Assembly: GCF_023204875.1 (NCBI RefSeq) | Contig: NZ_CP096247.1 | Location: 2,914,001-2,978,000, forward strand | DNA from: Prevotella sp. E15-22 | GTDB lineage: Bacteria > Bacteroidota > Bacteroidia > Bacteroidales > Bacteroidaceae | Direction of reading: 5' to 3' | Length of the DNA stretch: 64,000 bases | Shown: one piece after another, positions 37,299 to 44,932 of the stretch | Layout: every line of letters begins with the position of its first letter | Position numbering within the stretch: position 1 is the first letter of the stretch | Made by a program: the position numbers and the translations under genes | Notes under the pieces: generated by a model | The model's input: only the letters and a program-made list of their open reading frames with translations | What the model was told of the DNA's origin: nothing | Databases searched by the model: none

Positions 37299-39275
37299 TT
37301 AAGCGTCGATATTAGCATAAGTAGCGTTCTTCTCGATGAACTCACGACGTGGCTCCACATCGTCGCCCATCAGCATTGAGAAGATCTCATCAGCCTCAGC
37401 AGCATTCTCGATGGTTACCTGCTTCAGCAGTCGGTTCTCAGGATTCATTGTCGTCTCCCACAACTGCTCTGGGTTCATCTCACCCAGACCTTTGTAGCGC
37501 TGTGTGTGCAGGGCAGAAGAGTTCTCGTCGCCAGCCACATACTTGTCGATGAAAGCCTGACGCTGCTGCTCAGTGTAGCAGTACTCAGAGACCTTCTTAT
37601 AGGTGCACTTGTAAAGGGGAGGTGTGGCAATATAGAGGTGACCACCCTGAATAACCTGCGGCATAAAGCGATAGAAGAGCGTCATGATCAGCGTGTCGAT
37701 GTGCGAGCCATCGACGTCGGCGTCGGTCATGATGATAATCTTGTCGTAACGCAGCTTATCGATATTGGCATCCTTTGAGTCCTCGCCGTCAACGCCGAAG
37801 CGCACACCAATACTCTGGATGATGTTCATCACAGACTCGGCCTCGAACACACGGTGCCACTGTACCTTCTCAACGTTCAGGATCTTACCACGCAAGGGCA
37901 GGATAGCCTGGAAATGACGGTCGCGACCCTGCTTGGCAGAACCACCGGCCGAGTCACCCTCGACGAGGAAGATCTCACATTCCTTAGGATCCTTGTTCGA
38001 GCAGTCGGCCAACTTACCAGGCAGGCCACCGCCAGTCATAGGATTCTTACGCTGTACGCTCTCACGTGCCTTACGGGCAGCAATACGGGCTGTGGCAGCC
38101 AGAATCACTTTCTCGCAGATGGTATGAGCCTCCTTGGGGTTCTCCTCCAGGTAGTTGGTCATAGCCTCGCCTACGGCCTTCTGTACAGCACCGTTCACCT
38201 CGCTGTTACCCAGCTTTGTCTTGGTCTGACCCTCGAACTGAGGCTCGGCCACCTTTACTGAGATGATGGCAGTAAGACCCTCGCGGAAGTCGTCCTGTGC
38301 CACCTCAATCTTGGCCTTCTCAATCTGCTTGCGCAACTGATCGTCCTCGTCGGCATACTTCTTCAGTGTACGGGCCAGGGCAATGCGGAAACCTGTCAGG
38401 TGGGTACCACCTTCAATGGTGTTGATATTGTTAACGTAAGAGTGGATATTCTCTGAATAGTCGCTATTATACAGCAGAGCCACCTCGATGGGCACACCGT
38501 CCTTCTCGGTCTTCAGACAGATAGGGTCGCCGATGATAGAGGTACGATGACGGTCCACGTAGCGCACAAACTCCTTCAGGCCTTCCTTGGCGTGGAACAC
38601 CTCGGGCTCGCGCAGCTTACCCTCCTCATCAGGACGCAGGTCGGTGAGCGTGATGGTGATGCCGGCATTCAGATAGGCCAGCTCGCGCATACGCTTGGCG
38701 ATGATGTCGTACTTATAGAGGGTGGTGGTGAAGATAGAGCCGTCGGGCCAGAACTGCTGACGGGTACCTGTCTTGTCGGTGTCGCCCACAATCTTCACGT
38801 CGTACAGGGGCTTACCCTTCTCGTACTCCTGCTGATAGATATGACCATTACGGAACACCTGCGACTTCATATGAGTAGACAGAGCGTTCACACAGCTCAC
38901 ACCCACACCATGAAGACCACCAGAAACCTTATAAGAGCCTTTATCAAACTTACCACCAGCGTGAAGCACCGTCATAACCACCTCAAGGGCGCTCTTGTGC
39001 ATCTTCTCGTGTTCGTCTACAGGGATACCACGTCCATTATCCTGAACGGTGATAGAATTATCTTCGTTAATGGTCACTTCGATGTGCGTGCAATAGCCTG
39101 CCATAGCCTCATCGATAGAGTTATCGACAGTCTCGTTCACCAAGTGGTGCAGACCTTTTTCACTGATGTCGCCGATATACATAGCAGGGCGCTTGCGCAC
39201 GGCTTCCAATCCCTCAAGTACCTGAATGTTACTCGCGGAATAATTTTGTTCTGTTTGGTTCAGTTCTTCTGCCAT
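37299..39275 (-). CDS. gyrB: DNA gyrase subunit B
   Basis: GyrB supplies the ATPase and TOPRIM parts of gyrase, which supercoils DNA. Starting at 39275 (MAEELNQTEQNYSASNIQVL) the protein has 658 residues; a longer frame from 39302 would begin inside the -7 element. Motifs: LVNETVDNSIDEAMAG and DNGRGIPVD (GHKL ATPase), GGLHGVG, then TOPRIM EGDSAGGSAKQGRDR and DADVDGSH. The compact length lacks the large insertion of E. coli GyrB. ParE is the alternative, but the TOPRIM context and length fit GyrB. Confidence 0.93.
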   Translation of the reverse strand: MAEELNQTEQNYSASNIQVLEGLEAVRKRPAMYIGDISEKGLHHLVNETVDNSIDEAMAGYCTHIEVTINEDNSITVQDNGRGIPVDEHEKMHKSALEVVMTVLHAGGKFDKGSYKVSGGLHGVGVSCVNALSTHMKSQVFRNGHIYQQEYEKGKPLYDVKIVGDTDKTGTRQQFWPDGSIFTTTLYKYDIIAKRMRELAYLNAGITITLTDLRPDEEGKLREPEVFHAKEGLKEFVRYVDRHRTSIIGDPICLKTEKDGVPIEVALLYNSDYSENIHSYVNNINTIEGGTHLTGFRIALARTLKKYADEDDQLRKQIEKAKIEVAQDDFREGLTAIISVKVAEPQFEGQTKTKLGNSEVNGAVQKAVGEAMTNYLEENPKEAHTICEKVILAATARIAARKARESVQRKNPMTGGGLPGKLADCSNKDPKECEIFLVEGDSAGGSAKQGRDRHFQAILPLRGKILNVEKVQWHRVFEAESVMNIIQSIGVRFGVDGEDSKDANIDKLRYDKIIIMTDADVDGSHIDTLIMTLFYRFMPQVIQGGHLYIATPPLYKCTYKKVSEYCYTEQQRQAFIDKYVAGDENSSALHTQRYKGLGEMNPEQLWETTMNPENRLLKQVTIENAAEADEIFSMLMGDDVEPRREFIEKNATYANIDA

Positions 39276-39299
39276 TTTCTTTATTGTACTAAATTGGTG

Positions 39300-39307
39300 C
39301 AAAGGTA
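39300..39307 (-). promoter_or_regulatory. -7 element of gyrB
   Basis: The minus strand reads TACCTTTG followed by CACC, 24 bp before the ATG at 39275. It fixes the gyrB start choice. Confidence 0.72.
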
Positions 39308-39352
39308 CAAAATAAAAGCGAGAATGACGAATTTTTTCGTGCGAAAAAAACG

Positions 39353-39388
39353 ATAAAAAAAGCCGCCCAAGCGAACTTGAGCGGCTTT
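39353..39388 (-). terminator. Intrinsic terminator of rpsT
   Basis: AAAGCCGC/GCGGCTTT plus an inner CAAG/CTTG with CGAA loop (39359-39388). The minus strand then runs into a T tract, placing it 20 bp after the rpsT stop. Confidence 0.88.
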
Positions 39389-39407
39389 GTTGTATTTTTG
39401 AGGCTTA

Positions 39408-39662
39408 TTAAGCCAGCTTATTCACGTGCTGAGCGAGGCTTGACTTCAGGTTAGCAGCCTTGTTCTTGTGAATAATGTTGGTCTTAGCCAACTTGTCCAG
39501 CATCTTCTGAACTTTGGGATAGAGAGCAGTAGCCTCTTCCTTGTTTGTCATAGCGCGCAGCTTGCGAACAGCGTTACGCATGGTCTTAGCATAGTACTTG
39601 TTGTGCAATGCCTTCTTCTTGTCCTGGCGAATTCTCTTCACCGATGATTTGTGGTTTGCCAT
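39408..39662 (-). CDS. rpsT: 30S ribosomal protein S20
   Basis: S20 is a helical 16S rRNA-binding protein of the small subunit. The 84-residue basic product [20 protein letters not shown]...[20 protein letters not shown] is a full-length typical S20. No TAnnTTTG is seen just upstream, so it may be transcribed from the tRNA-Glu promoter through a structured leader (39663-39832). Confidence 0.96.
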   Translation of the reverse strand: MANHKSSVKRIRQDKKKALHNKYYAKTMRNAVRKLRAMTNKEEATALYPKVQKMLDKLAKTNIIHKNKAANLKSSLAQHVNKLA

Positions 39663-39832
39663 TTTTTAATTAATTTTTTGTTGTTAAATTTAAAGCTTAT
39701 GGGTCTTGCTCCTCAAGGGATGCCCTGGGCGGACCTTTCAGAAGAGTGGCCTCTTCAAAAAAAATCCTCCGCCACCCCTTCCCAACTCCTGCTGGTAGCG
39801 CACCACTGCGCAGATGACGGATTTTAATTTTG
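39663..39832 (-). other. Structured spacer / possible S20 leader
   Basis: Between tRNA-Glu and rpsT, this GC-rich segment has several short inverted repeats: GAAGAG/CTCTTC (39741-39756), AGGG/CCCT, and GGTC/GACC surrounding them. There is also a run of eight A on the plus strand (39757-39764). S20 autoregulates translation in E. coli; whether this leader does the same is unknown. Confidence 0.4.
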
Positions 39833-39904
39833 TAGTCCCTAGGAGAGTCGAACTCCTCTTTAGAGAATGAAAATCTCTCGTCCTAACCGATAGACGAAGG
39901 GACC
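39833..39904 (-). tRNA. tRNA-Glu (anticodon UUC)
   Basis: The minus strand folds as a 72-nt tRNA: acceptor GGTCCCT/AGGGACT (first pair G-U), D arm TCTATCGGTTAGGA, anticodon stem AGAGA/TCTCT with loop TTTTCAT giving anticodon TTC, and T arm GGAGTTCGACTCTCC. CCA is not encoded (the sequence continues ACAAAA). Confidence 0.95.
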
Positions 39905-39924
39905 ATCGACGCTTAAAGCGGGTG

Positions 39925-39932
39925 CAAAATTA
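39925..39932 (-). promoter_or_regulatory. -7 element of tRNA-Glu
   Basis: The minus strand reads TAATTTTG followed by CACCC, 20 bp before the tRNA 5' end. Confidence 0.65.
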
Positions 39933-40009
39933 CTACTTTTTTCTGGTTTAGCCAAATTTTCCCAAAGAAAACTGCTCTTTTTTGTGTTTTTTTTGCTAAT
40001 TTCGCAGCC

Positions 40010-40765
40010 ATGAAGGTTAAGACTGAGGCAATTATACTGCATACTTTCAAATATGGCGAGTCGAAATTAGTGGTCGACACATTCACCAAAAGTCATGGGC
40101 GTCTTTCGTTCATGGTTCCCATGCCTCGCAGCGCTCATGGCAAGATCAAGAAGCAGTATTTCCAGCCACTTACCTTATTAAATATAGAGGCCGACGTCAA
40201 CCTACAGTCTCAACTGCAGAAGATTAGCGAGGCCTCGCTGCTGGCCCCTCTGCCCTCGCTACTGAGCGATCCTTCGAAGTTGGCCATCGGACTTTTCATC
40301 TGCGAGTTTCTTTATCATGCCTTGCGTGGCGAGCAGCAGAATGAGCCTTTGTTCGAGTATGTCTGCACCAGCATTCAGTGGCTGGATCAACGCGAGAGCG
40401 ACTTTGCCAATTTCCACCTGGTGTTCCTGATGCACCTCAGTCGTTTCCTGGGCTTCTATCCCAACCTGGAGGCACCAAGGCATGAAGGCGAAAAGGCCCA
40501 ACGAAGCGAGGACAATCTGTATTTCGACCTACGTGCGGCCTGTTTCTGCGAGCACACACCGCTGCATCGCGATTTCCTGATGCCCAACGAGGCCAGTCGC
40601 ATCCGCCTGCTCATGCGCATGGATTTTTTCTCTATGCATCTTTTCCGCATGGGTCGTGCCGACCGCAACCGCATCCTGGAACTTATCATCCAGTACTATC
40701 GCCTTCACATTCCCCAATTCCCTGAACTCCGTTCTCTCCCCGTTCTGCAGGAGTTGTTTCAGTAA
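40010..40765 (+). CDS. recO: DNA repair protein RecO
   Basis: RecO helps load RecA onto SSB-coated DNA in the RecFOR pathway. The 251-residue protein has the N-terminal OB-fold start KVKTEAIILHTFKYGESKLVVDTFTKSHG and the helical C-terminal domain typical of Bacteroidota RecO. It lacks the usual four-cysteine zinc motif (only two Cys remain in DLRAACFCEH). A near-consensus -7 element, TAATTTCG (39997-40004), ends 5 bp before the ATG, so the mRNA may be leaderless or nearly so. An IS element follows within 65 bp. Confidence 0.9.
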   Translation: MKVKTEAIILHTFKYGESKLVVDTFTKSHGRLSFMVPMPRSAHGKIKKQYFQPLTLLNIEADVNLQSQLQKISEASLLAPLPSLLSDPSKLAIGLFICEFLYHALRGEQQNEPLFEYVCTSIQWLDQRESDFANFHLVFLMHLSRFLGFYPNLEAPRHEGEKAQRSEDNLYFDLRAACFCEHTPLHRDFLMPNEASRIRLLMRMDFFSMHLFRMGRADRNRILELIIQYYRLHIPQFPELRSLPVLQELFQ

Positions 40766-40860
40766 ACCGCAAGGCTTTTTCCCCGTTTAACAAAGGCTTT
40801 TTCTCCTTTAATTTTTGTTTGTCTTGTTTTAAATAAGGTTGACACCAAAAGTTCAACATT

Positions 40861-41232
40861 ATGGTGAAACAACCCAAAGAAAAATGTTATTCTAGAGATG
40901 TAAATCTGATTAACGAGATGAAGGATGTCTTTGATATGCGTTATGTCCAGCACCTCCGTGAGAGTGAAATTTTATCACGTACAGGTCTAAATAGAACTCG
41001 TTATTACAAAATTCTTCGTACCTTTGCTGCGGAATATCCAGATTTAGCAGATCAAATGAAGAAAAAAGGCAATGATGTAACTCCGGAGGACTACAAGAAG
41101 TTACTTGAGGAGGTGTCAACCCTGAAGTCTCAACTGAAGAAAGAGAAGCTTCGTGCAGACTTCTATGAGGAGATGGTGGCTTTTGGCAAGGAAGTGTACG
41201 GCATTGACTTAAAAAAAGCTGGCACCAAGTAG
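40861..41232 (+). CDS. IS3-family transposase OrfA
   Basis: The 123-residue protein has an N-terminal helix-turn-helix-like region (RESEILSRTGLNRTRYYKILR, shortened) and a C-terminal coiled coil (LLEEVSTLKSQLKKEKLRADFYEEM), the leucine-zipper part of IS3-type OrfA. It ends GIDLKKAGTK, where the AAAAAAA run (41211-41217) provides an A-AAA-AAA slippery heptamer for -1 frameshifting into orfB. Confidence 0.85.
   Translation: MVKQPKEKCYSRDVNLINEMKDVFDMRYVQHLRESEILSRTGLNRTRYYKILRTFAAEYPDLADQMKKKGNDVTPEDYKKLLEEVSTLKSQLKKEKLRADFYEEMVAFGKEVYGIDLKKAGTK
41211..41217 (+). promoter_or_regulatory. Programmed -1 frameshift site of the IS
   Basis: Seven A, read TTA AAA AAA GCT in orfA. A -1 slip gives AGC TGG CAC CAA GTA GTG, which continues in frame with orfB. 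This matches how IS3 elements make the OrfAB transposase. Confidence 0.7.
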
Positions 41233-42167
41233 TGAGTAGGCTTTACACTCGCGACGCGAAGGCTTATCCTGTCACGTCGCAGTGTGAGCTGCTTGGTGTG
41301 AGTACACAGGCCTACTACAAACACGGCAACAGTCAGATGCGTAAGCTCGCAGAAGAGACATTTGTAGTGGAGTTTATCAAGAATATCCGCAAGAAGGACC
41401 GCGGCATGGGCGGTGGTCCGCTGTGGCATAAGTATACAGATACATTCGGCGAGGAACACAGTGTGGGCTACAACCGTTTCTACGACATCATTGACAAATA
41501 CGGCTTGAAGGTGCGCAAGAAGAAGCGTCGTACCAGGACAACGGACTCCGACCACGACCTGCCCTTGTATCCCAACCTTGTGAAGAAGCTCATCCCGTTA
41601 CGTCCCAACCAACTATGGGTGAGCGACATCACCTATATGGTCGTCTATCTCAATGGCCAGACTGGCGAGTACGATTTCTGCTACCTGTCGCTGGTGACGG
41701 ACTACTATACGAAAGAGATTATCGGCTGGTGCGTGGGCGATACGCTGGAGGCCAAGTTTGCCATTAACGCGCTCAACATGGCTTTGAAGCGTCTTGGCGG
41801 AAATCCTGCCCATGACCTCATCCACCACTCTGACCGCGGCGTCCAATACGCCAGCTACGCCTATACGGATATTCTGAAAGCAAACAATATCAAGATCAGC
41901 ATGACTGAGTGTGGAGATCCCAAGGAGAATGCAGTAGCCGAACGTGTCAACGGCATTATCAAGAACGAATTGCTTATGGACATGTCGTTTTTCTCTATTG
42001 ATGAGGTAAAAAGAGCCCTGAAAGTAGCTATTGACTTCTATAACAACGAGCGTCCACATATGAGCCTTGACTGGAAAACACCAGCTCAGGCTGCTCTCTG
42101 TACTGGCGAATTGAAGAAGAAATGGAAGAGTCACAGAGAAATTGCACTCAAAGCTTTGGCTGCATAA
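41232..42167 (+). CDS. IS3-family transposase OrfB (DDE integrase domain)
   Basis: The 311-residue frame starts at GTG overlapping the orfA stop (TAGTG) in the -1 frame. It carries an HTH_21-like segment (FVVEFIKNIRKKDRGMGGGPLWHKY) and the rve catalytic core with DDE residues in WVSDITYMVV, HHSDRGVQYAS and KENAVAERVNGIIKNE. It is full length and looks functional, probably mainly as the OrfAB fusion. Confidence 0.92.
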   Translation: MSRLYTRDAKAYPVTSQCELLGVSTQAYYKHGNSQMRKLAEETFVVEFIKNIRKKDRGMGGGPLWHKYTDTFGEEHSVGYNRFYDIIDKYGLKVRKKKRRTRTTDSDHDLPLYPNLVKKLIPLRPNQLWVSDITYMVVYLNGQTGEYDFCYLSLVTDYYTKEIIGWCVGDTLEAKFAINALNMALKRLGGNPAHDLIHHSDRGVQYASYAYTDILKANNIKISMTECGDPKENAVAERVNGIIKNELLMDMSFFSIDEVKRALKVAIDFYNNERPHMSLDWKTPAQAALCTGELKKKWKSHREIALKALAA

Positions 42168-42230
42168 AATTAAATAGGTATCTTTGCATCAGAATAGGTG
42201 TAAACCCGATTTATAACTAATTCCAAATAG

Positions 42231-42302
42231 AGTCAACGTGAAATAAAAATTAAGTTTAATTGAGTCAACTCTTATCATTAATAAGACTGGAAGTAGTCAA
42301 CT
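42231..42302. repeat. Three AGTCAAC motifs at exact 32-bp spacing
   Basis: AGTCAAC starts at 42231, 42263 and 42295; intervening sequence is not conserved. A 32-bp period is about three helical turns. The related GTTGAC also occurs at the left IS end (40838). Confidence 0.6.
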
Positions 42303-42325
42303 AAAATCGTTAAACTACAGTTTCC

Positions 42326-42435
42326 ACTTTGTTTCCATAAGCGAAACACTTTGTTTCCTTTATAGAAACACTCTGTTTCCATTATGGATACACTTTGTTT
42401 CCATTATAGAAACACTCTGTTTCCATTATGTTTTC
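42326..42435. repeat. Five tandem 22-bp repeats (iteron-like)
   Basis: Units start at 42326, 42348, 42370, 42392 and 42414. The pattern is ACTYTGTTTCC followed by ATTATAGAAAC with variants; each unit is partly palindromic (GTTTCC...GAAAC). The last unit decays at its 3' end. There are no unique spacers, so this is not a CRISPR array. The position, about 145 bp before the ATPase promoter, suits a protein-binding array. Confidence 0.85.
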
Positions 42436-42580
42436 AGTCTAAGAGCGTTGTTGTCTACTCAAACGATATACTACAGGAAAAACACGAAGATTTTGAGATT
42501 TTTGCGAAATACTGCCAAATAAATTTTGAGAATTTTGTGGTTTTGCCCCTAAAAAATTTTGAGGAAAGAAAATAATTCCC

Positions 42581-42588
42581 TATATTTG
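42581..42588 (+). promoter_or_regulatory. -7 element of the ATPase gene
   Basis: TATATTTG, 21 bp before the ATG at 42610. It rules out the upstream frame start at 42559. Confidence 0.65.
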
Positions 42589-42609
42589 CAACGTCAAAAC
42601 AAGGAAATT

Positions 42610-43953
42610 ATGGAGCCTAAGAGACTTTTCAAACGTAAAATATACGACCAGCTACTCAAGTGGAAGCAGCAGAGCAATGGAAACAGTGCTCTCCTCATAG
42701 AAGGTGCTCGTCGAATCGGCAAATCAACTATCGTTAAGAGCTTTGCCAAGAACGAGTACAAGTCCTTCATCTTTATCGATTTCACCAAATGCTCAAAGGA
42801 AGTCAAGGATCTCTTTAACGACATATCTGACCTCAATTATATTTTTCTGAGGCTTCAGCTGATTTATGGTGTGCAATTAATCGAACGAGAATCCCTTATT
42901 ATTTTTGATGAGGTGCAGTTCCAGCCTCTTGCTCGTCAGGCAATCAAGTCGTTTGTGGAAGACCATCGTTACGATTATATAGAAACTGGCTCCCTTATTT
43001 CTATTCGAAAAAACACAAAGAACATACTCATTCCCAGCGAAGAAGAACGCATCTGTATGTATCCAATGGATTATGAAGAGTTTCGATGGGCCTTAGGCGA
43101 TACGGCAACTATCCCATTACTCCGTACTATCTGGGATAATCCATACCCATTAAAGGAAGCACATAGAAAACTGATGCGAGATTTCCGTCTCTATATGCTT
43201 GTTGGTGGTATGCCTCAGTCTGTTGATGCCTATTTGGAGACAAACAACTTTGAAATGGTAGACCGAGCCAAAAGGCTTATTTTGGACTTATATGACGAGG
43301 ATTGGGGAAAAATCGACCCATCAGGAAAGGCTGCACGCATATTTGCAGCTATACCTGCGCAACTCAACAGCAATGCCTCTCGCTATAAGATTTCCAGTGT
43401 TATTCCAAAGGCAAGGACTGAAGATTACATAGAACTTATCTCAGAGATGGAAAAGACAAAAACAGTGAATATCTCACACCACTGTGATGATCCCAATATA
43501 GGTCTTGGAAGTACAGAGGATTTGGAGTCGTACAAAATGTTTGTTGGTGACACAGGTCTCTTTGTAACGCTGGCATTTCGAGACAAAGCATTTACAGAAA
43601 ACGTCATCTACGAAAGACTTCTCAGCGACAAGCTTGCCACTAACCTTGGCTACCTATATGAGAATATTGTGGCTCAGATGCTTACAGCTTCCGGCAATAA
43701 ACTATTCTATCATTCATGGCCAACAGAAAGTGGGAAACACAATTATGAGGTCGATTTCCTGTTGTCTCGCGGGACTAAGATACTTCCAATCGAGGTAAAG
43801 TCCTCTTCATACAAAACACATGCATCCATAGATGCATTTTGCAAGAAATTCTCGTCACGTATCACCAATGAGCGTTATCTTATCTATACCAAAGATTATG
43901 CACGAGAAGAATCCATGAAGTATCTACCTGCATATCTAGCATATTTCTTATAG
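42610..43953 (+). CDS. AAA_14/DUF4143 family ATPase
   Basis: The start at 42610 follows AAGGAAATT and a -7 element. The 447-residue protein has an N-terminal AAA_14 ATPase (Walker A GARRIGKST at 32-40, Walker B LIIFDEVQ at 96-103) and a C-terminal DUF4143 domain with the nuclease-like sequence YEVDFLLSRG...LPIEVKSS (PD-(D/E)xK-type spacing). Such ATPases are abundant in Prevotella and Bacteroides genomes, with no settled function. Some authors link them to mobile or defence contexts, and here an IS and repeats flank it. Confidence 0.88.
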   Translation: MEPKRLFKRKIYDQLLKWKQQSNGNSALLIEGARRIGKSTIVKSFAKNEYKSFIFIDFTKCSKEVKDLFNDISDLNYIFLRLQLIYGVQLIERESLIIFDEVQFQPLARQAIKSFVEDHRYDYIETGSLISIRKNTKNILIPSEEERICMYPMDYEEFRWALGDTATIPLLRTIWDNPYPLKEAHRKLMRDFRLYMLVGGMPQSVDAYLETNNFEMVDRAKRLILDLYDEDWGKIDPSGKAARIFAAIPAQLNSNASRYKISSVIPKARTEDYIELISEMEKTKTVNISHHCDDPNIGLGSTEDLESYKMFVGDTGLFVTLAFRDKAFTENVIYERLLSDKLATNLGYLYENIVAQMLTASGNKLFYHSWPTESGKHNYEVDFLLSRGTKILPIEVKSSSYKTHASIDAFCKKFSSRITNERYLIYTKDYAREESMKYLPAYLAYFL

Positions 43954-43957
43954 ATAG

Positions 43958-44053
43958 CAAACAGATTACAGACAGATACGCCAGTATTCCCACGAGGCTG
44001 GCTGGAACGGCGACGTCCTTTTCGATGGGTTCGTCGAGGATTATGAGTGGTAA
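43958..44053 (+). pseudogene. Possible C-terminal remnant of an unidentified gene
   Basis: After the ATPase stop, an open stretch of 31 codons without a start codon encodes QIRQYSHEAGWNGDVLFDGF followed by VEDYEW and a stop. The composition (Trp, Gly, acidic, aromatic end) looks protein-like rather than random and resembles the tails of small antitoxin-type proteins, but I cannot name the family. Confidence 0.35.
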
Positions 44054-44062
44054 ACAAAAATC

Positions 44063-44096
44063 GCAGGCAGTACTTCTGTTGGTACTGCCTGCTTCT
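44063..44096. terminator. Intrinsic terminator, probably of the minus-strand lipoprotein gene
   Basis: GCAGGCAGTAC (44063-44073) and GTACTGCCTGC (44082-44092) form a perfect 11-bp stem. On the minus strand it is followed by GATTTTTG; on the plus strand by TTCTTAT, a weaker tract. Confidence 0.78.
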
Positions 44097-44141
44097 TATC
44101 TGAGAAACAACAAGTATATTCTATTCCTTTTCATAAATCAA

Positions 44142-44885
44142 TCATTCAGAAACAACTTCCAAAAGTTTCTTGGCATACTGATTAAATCTATCTTGATTGT
44201 CTATTGAGCGAGTCTCTCTAGATTTCGCTGAACTTACGGGAACGTAAATCGTTGTTATATAATTCGCACTTGAAACCTCCATTCGAATAAAGGTAGTTGA
44301 TGTTTCTGATGTCAGTCCATCGATTCCGATAAAATAGGATTTGCTACCCTCATAGTATGTCGTCATAATATAGCGTTCAGCCAAATACTTCCCATAAGTA
44401 GAAGCATGATTTGTACTAACTACAGCTCCTATACTAGCTAATTTACCATTTTCAAACATATAGACTAAATAACTGGCACCACCAGCATTTTCATAAGTCA
44501 ACGTTGTTTCTGTTGACTTGTCGCTTAAAGTACCCTGAGTCTGATGGCTCTTAACGTAATCCACAGTGCATCCCCAATTATTGACAGGATCATCATAGAG
44601 ATTATACAATGGTTTTACTTTTATCGATATAGTATGTTTACCATTCACCAAGAGACTTGTTTCACCAACATGGAAAGCAGATACTTTATTTCCCGTTGCA
44701 TATGCTACAAATGGATTTGAAGATGTAATAGTATCAGCCCATTCGATTACCTTTTCACCGTCAGAGTAGATGGAAATTGGGGATGTATCCACATTGTCTT
44801 CATCGTTATCGTCGCTTCCACAAGATGTAACAAATGGCAAGGCCAATACAGCGAGCATCATGCTCCAAAATCTAATTGTTTTCAT
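44142..44885 (-). CDS. Putative lipoprotein of unknown function
   Basis: The 247-residue product has a lipoprotein signal with lipobox FVTSC (Cys22), followed by an acidic export linker GSDDNDEDN, which in Bacteroidota suggests surface exposure. An Ig-like region (residues 35-95) precedes a domain with YENAGGASYLVYMFENGKL and FIGIDGLTSETSTTFIRMEV. I do not recognise the family. It is preceded by a structured leader with a terminator-like stem, so expression may be attenuated. Confidence 0.75.
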   Translation of the reverse strand: MKTIRFWSMMLAVLALPFVTSCGSDDNDEDNVDTSPISIYSDGEKVIEWADTITSSNPFVAYATGNKVSAFHVGETSLLVNGKHTISIKVKPLYNLYDDPVNNWGCTVDYVKSHQTQGTLSDKSTETTLTYENAGGASYLVYMFENGKLASIGAVVSTNHASTYGKYLAERYIMTTYYEGSKSYFIGIDGLTSETSTTFIRMEVSSANYITTIYVPVSSAKSRETRSIDNQDRFNQYAKKLLEVVSE

Positions 44886-44932
44886 AATTTTTAGTTTTAA
44901 TTTATTAATTGGTTATTTGAACTAGATATATA

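Larger units (their letters stand above)
40830..42213 (+). mobile_element. IS3-family insertion sequence
   Basis: About 1.38 kb with two overlapping frames (orfA 40861-41232, orfB 41232-42167). Candidate terminal inverted repeats are 40830-40846 and 42197-42213 (left core GGTTGACACC, right core GGTGTAAACC; 14 of 17 positions match). I could not find a clear target duplication, so the ends are approximate. It inserted between recO and an accessory region. Both frames are intact, so it could be active. Confidence 0.75.
42214..42609. other. Repeat-rich control region before the ATPase gene
   Basis: No convincing gene. It holds three AGTCAAC copies at 32-bp spacing, five tandem 22-bp repeats, an AT-rich stretch, and the ATPase promoter (TATATTTG, 42581-42588). 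A 64-codon frame starting in the repeats (42384) has no ribosome site and looks fortuitous. Confidence 0.7.

Noticed and set aside
40787..40815. Possible recO terminator (AAAGG/CCTTT then T-rich)
   Set aside because: Stem of only five mostly weak pairs; not strong enough to list as a terminator.
42326..42435. Possible CRISPR array
   Set aside because: The 22-bp units are contiguous tandem repeats without unique spacers, and no cas gene is present in the window.
42384..42575. 63-codon frame starting within the 22-bp repeats
   Set aside because: No ribosome site, starts in repeat DNA, and the codons mirror the repeats; the ATPase promoter overlaps the region just after it.
44025..44207. 60-codon plus-strand frame
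   Set aside because: It runs through the terminator hairpin and into the antisense of the lipoprotein gene; no promoter or ribosome site.
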